From contig NZ_CP049199.1 in NCBI RefSeq assembly GCF_011045195.1, positions 4,509,501-4,573,500 on the forward strand: 64,000 nucleotides of DNA. The letters are read 5' to 3'. A program made the position numbers and the translations under genes. Below the pieces are notes generated by a model. It made no database searches. It saw only the letters and a list, made by a program, of their open reading frames with translations, and was not told the origin of the DNA. Below, piece by piece: positions 62,660 to 64,000 of the stretch. Each line of letters starts with the position of its first letter. Position 1 is the stretch's first letter. The DNA is from Caulobacter soli (lineage in GTDB: Bacteria; Pseudomonadota; Alphaproteobacteria; Caulobacterales; Caulobacteraceae).

Positions 62660-64000
62660 ATGAAGATTGAAGATCCGCACGCAAAAGCGCGGGGACGCGC
62701 TTCGCCTGACGCCATAAGCGCGTGGCTGATCCCGGAGATCCCGCCTCCGGCCTGGCGGGCGGCCCTGGTGACCGTGGCGGCGATTCTGGGAGCGGTCGGC
62801 CTCAGGGTCGTTCTGCTGGGCCTGAGCAGCGGCGTCGGCGCGACCCTGCCGTTCTTCCCCGCCATGATTCTCGTCACCCTCTACGCTGGGTGGCGCTGGG
62901 GCGTGCTGCCCACCCTGGCCGGCTCGGCCTTCGCCTGGTGGCTGTGGGGCGGCCTGCGCGGCGAGGGACTGGACGACGGCGAGATCGCCACCCTGGTGCT
63001 GTTCCTGCTGTCGGCCGCGTTCACCACGGCCGTGACCGCGGGCCTGCGCGGCAGCGTCATCGGCCTGGCCGACGCCCGCCGCCGCCAGATCGCCGCCGAG
63101 GCCCGCCTGGAGGTCACCCAGACCTCGGCCGGAGTCGGTCCCTGGGAATGGGAAGTGGCGACCAACAGCCTGGAGCTGTCGCCCACGGCCCGCAAGAACC
63201 TGGGCGTCGCCACCGAGGGTCCCATCGATCTGGAGGTCCTGCTCGAGCAGGTCCATCCCGACGACCGCGCCCTGATCCGTCAGAGGATCCGCGAGGCGGT
63301 CAAGACCGGGCCCTACTACGAGGTCGAGTACCGGCTGCCCAACCATCCGGACGGCGAGCGCTGGATCCACGGCCGCGGCCAGGTGGTGCGCGACGCGGAC
63401 GGCCGCGCCCTGCGCATCCTGGGCGTCAATTTCGAGGTCACCCAGCGCCGCCGCGCCGAGGAGAGCCTGCGCGAGAGCGAGGCCCGCTTCCGCGCCCTGG
63501 CCGACAGCGCCCCGGCCCTGATGTGGATCAGCGGCGAGGACGGCGTGCGGATCTTCGTCAACGCCGCCTATGTCGACTTCGCCGGCGTCAGCTATGCCGA
63601 CGCCCTGGTGTTGGACTGGCGCTCGCGCCTGCACGCCGACGACCTGGGCGCGATCCTCAAGGCCCAGATCGCCGGCGAGGCGTCGCGCAAGCCGTTCAAC
63701 CTGGAGGGCCGCTATCGCCGGGCCGACGGCGAGATGCGCTGGCTGAAGTCATTCTCCCAGCCGCGCCACGGCCCGGGCGGCGAGTTCATCGGCTTCATCG
63801 GCATCGCCTTCGACATCACCGAGACCAAGGACGCCGAGGTCAAGCTGACGGGCCTGAACGAACTGCTGGCCGACCGCGTGCAGGAGGCCCTGTCCGAGCG
63901 CGACGAGGCCCAGGCCGCCCTGACCCAGTCGCAGAAGCTGGAGGCGATCGGCCAGCTGACCGGCGGGGTCGCCCACGACTTCAACAACCTGCTGACCGTG
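62660..64000 (+). CDS. PAS-domain sensor histidine kinase (3' truncated)
   Basis: The frame opens at ATG 62660 and runs off the window end. The first ~130 residues contain about four hydrophobic helices (ALVTVAAILGAVGLRVVLLG; LPFFPAMILVTLYAGWRWGV) of the DUF4118/MASE type. Two PAS/PAC domains follow: one with WEWEVATNSLELSPTARKNL and EVEYRLPNHPDGERWIHGRG, the second from ESEARFRALADSAPALMWIS to FIGFIGIAFDITETKDAE. A coiled-coil then leads into the phosphoacceptor region QKLEAIGQLTGGVAHDFNNL with the His in AHDFNN. The ATPase domain and any receiver lie outside. It is divergent from dps. Confidence 0.9.
   Translation, partial: MKIEDPHAKARGRASPDAISAWLIPEIPPPAWRAALVTVAAILGAVGLRVVLLGLSSGVGATLPFFPAMILVTLYAGWRWGVLPTLAGSAFAWWLWGGLRGEGLDDGEIATLVLFLLSAAFTTAVTAGLRGSVIGLADARRRQIAAEARLEVTQTSAGVGPWEWEVATNSLELSPTARKNLGVATEGPIDLEVLLEQVHPDDRALIRQRIREAVKTGPYYEVEYRLPNHPDGERWIHGRGQVVRDADGRALRILGVNFEVTQRRRAEESLRESEARFRALADSAPALMWISGEDGVRIFVNAAYVDFAGVSYADALVLDWRSRLHADDLGAILKAQIAGEASRKPFNLEGRYRRADGEMRWLKSFSQPRHGPGGEFIGFIGIAFDITETKDAEVKLTGLNELLADRVQEALSERDEAQAALTQSQKLEAIGQLTGGVAHDFNNLLTV

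Overview
The window is GC-rich alphaproteobacterial chromosome, most likely from Caulobacter or a close relative. The evidence is the codon use, a bactofilin gene, dnaG followed by rpoD, a RpoD with a long acidic insert, TonB-dependent receptors, nonulosonate (flagellin sugar) genes and dispersed GC-rich palindromic repeats. I saw no rRNA, tRNA, CRISPR array, transposase or integrase. Both ends cut genes: a methyltransferase on the left and a PAS-containing histidine kinase on the right.

Layout. 1-8 kb: methyltransferase, bactofilin, small lipoproteins, a secreted glycerophosphodiesterase, a DUF885 protein and an EamA transporter. 8-12.5 kb: dnaG and rpoD, closed by a strong terminator. 12.5-19.7 kb: secreted and membrane proteins, an anti-sigma-like protein with no adjacent sigma gene, a miniature flagellar axial protein, an M28 peptidase, a PEBP protein, a 2OG-oxygenase-like protein and a ParD/ParE-type toxin-antitoxin pair. 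19.7-31.6 kb: uvrC and pgsA, separated by an antiporter, an AttH/CrtC-like protein, an NAD(P)-binding reductase and an MFS transporter; then a Fur-box palindrome in front of a 54-residue protein, a cold-shock gene and a patatin-like lipoprotein. 31.7-45.6 kb: carB, greA and an ELM1-like protein, separated by hypothetical genes, an AT-rich gene-poor stretch, poxB, a GST and a chemoreceptor. 45.6-49 kb: two tiny membrane proteins, then cytidylyltransferase, pseG and an SDR gene. 49-57.5 kb: a TonB receptor and LacI-type regulator sharing palindromic operators, a low-GC two-gene insert encoding a ParA-like ATPase and a HEPN protein, and a ZnuD-like receptor with a Zur-type box. 57.5-64 kb: pseI, trxB, a lower-GC gene with a possible Cys-His-Asp triad, a SleB-type cell-wall hydrolase, dps and the histidine kinase.

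How the parts fit. Housekeeping genes (dnaG, rpoD, uvrC, pgsA, carB, greA, trxB, dps) form the backbone, and accessory genes and palindromic repeats lie between them. Three metal- or nutrient-responsive units can be read from the DNA: Fur (29.5 kb), Zur (55.2 kb) and LacI (49.1-51.8 kb). Three steps of a pseudaminic-acid-type pathway lie at 46-48 kb and 57.6 kb. The best candidate for an undescribed system is the ParA-HEPN pair at 53.1-54.7 kb: its reading frames overlap by 8 bases, its composition is foreign, and HEPN domains with an intact Rx4H motif are often toxin or defence RNases.
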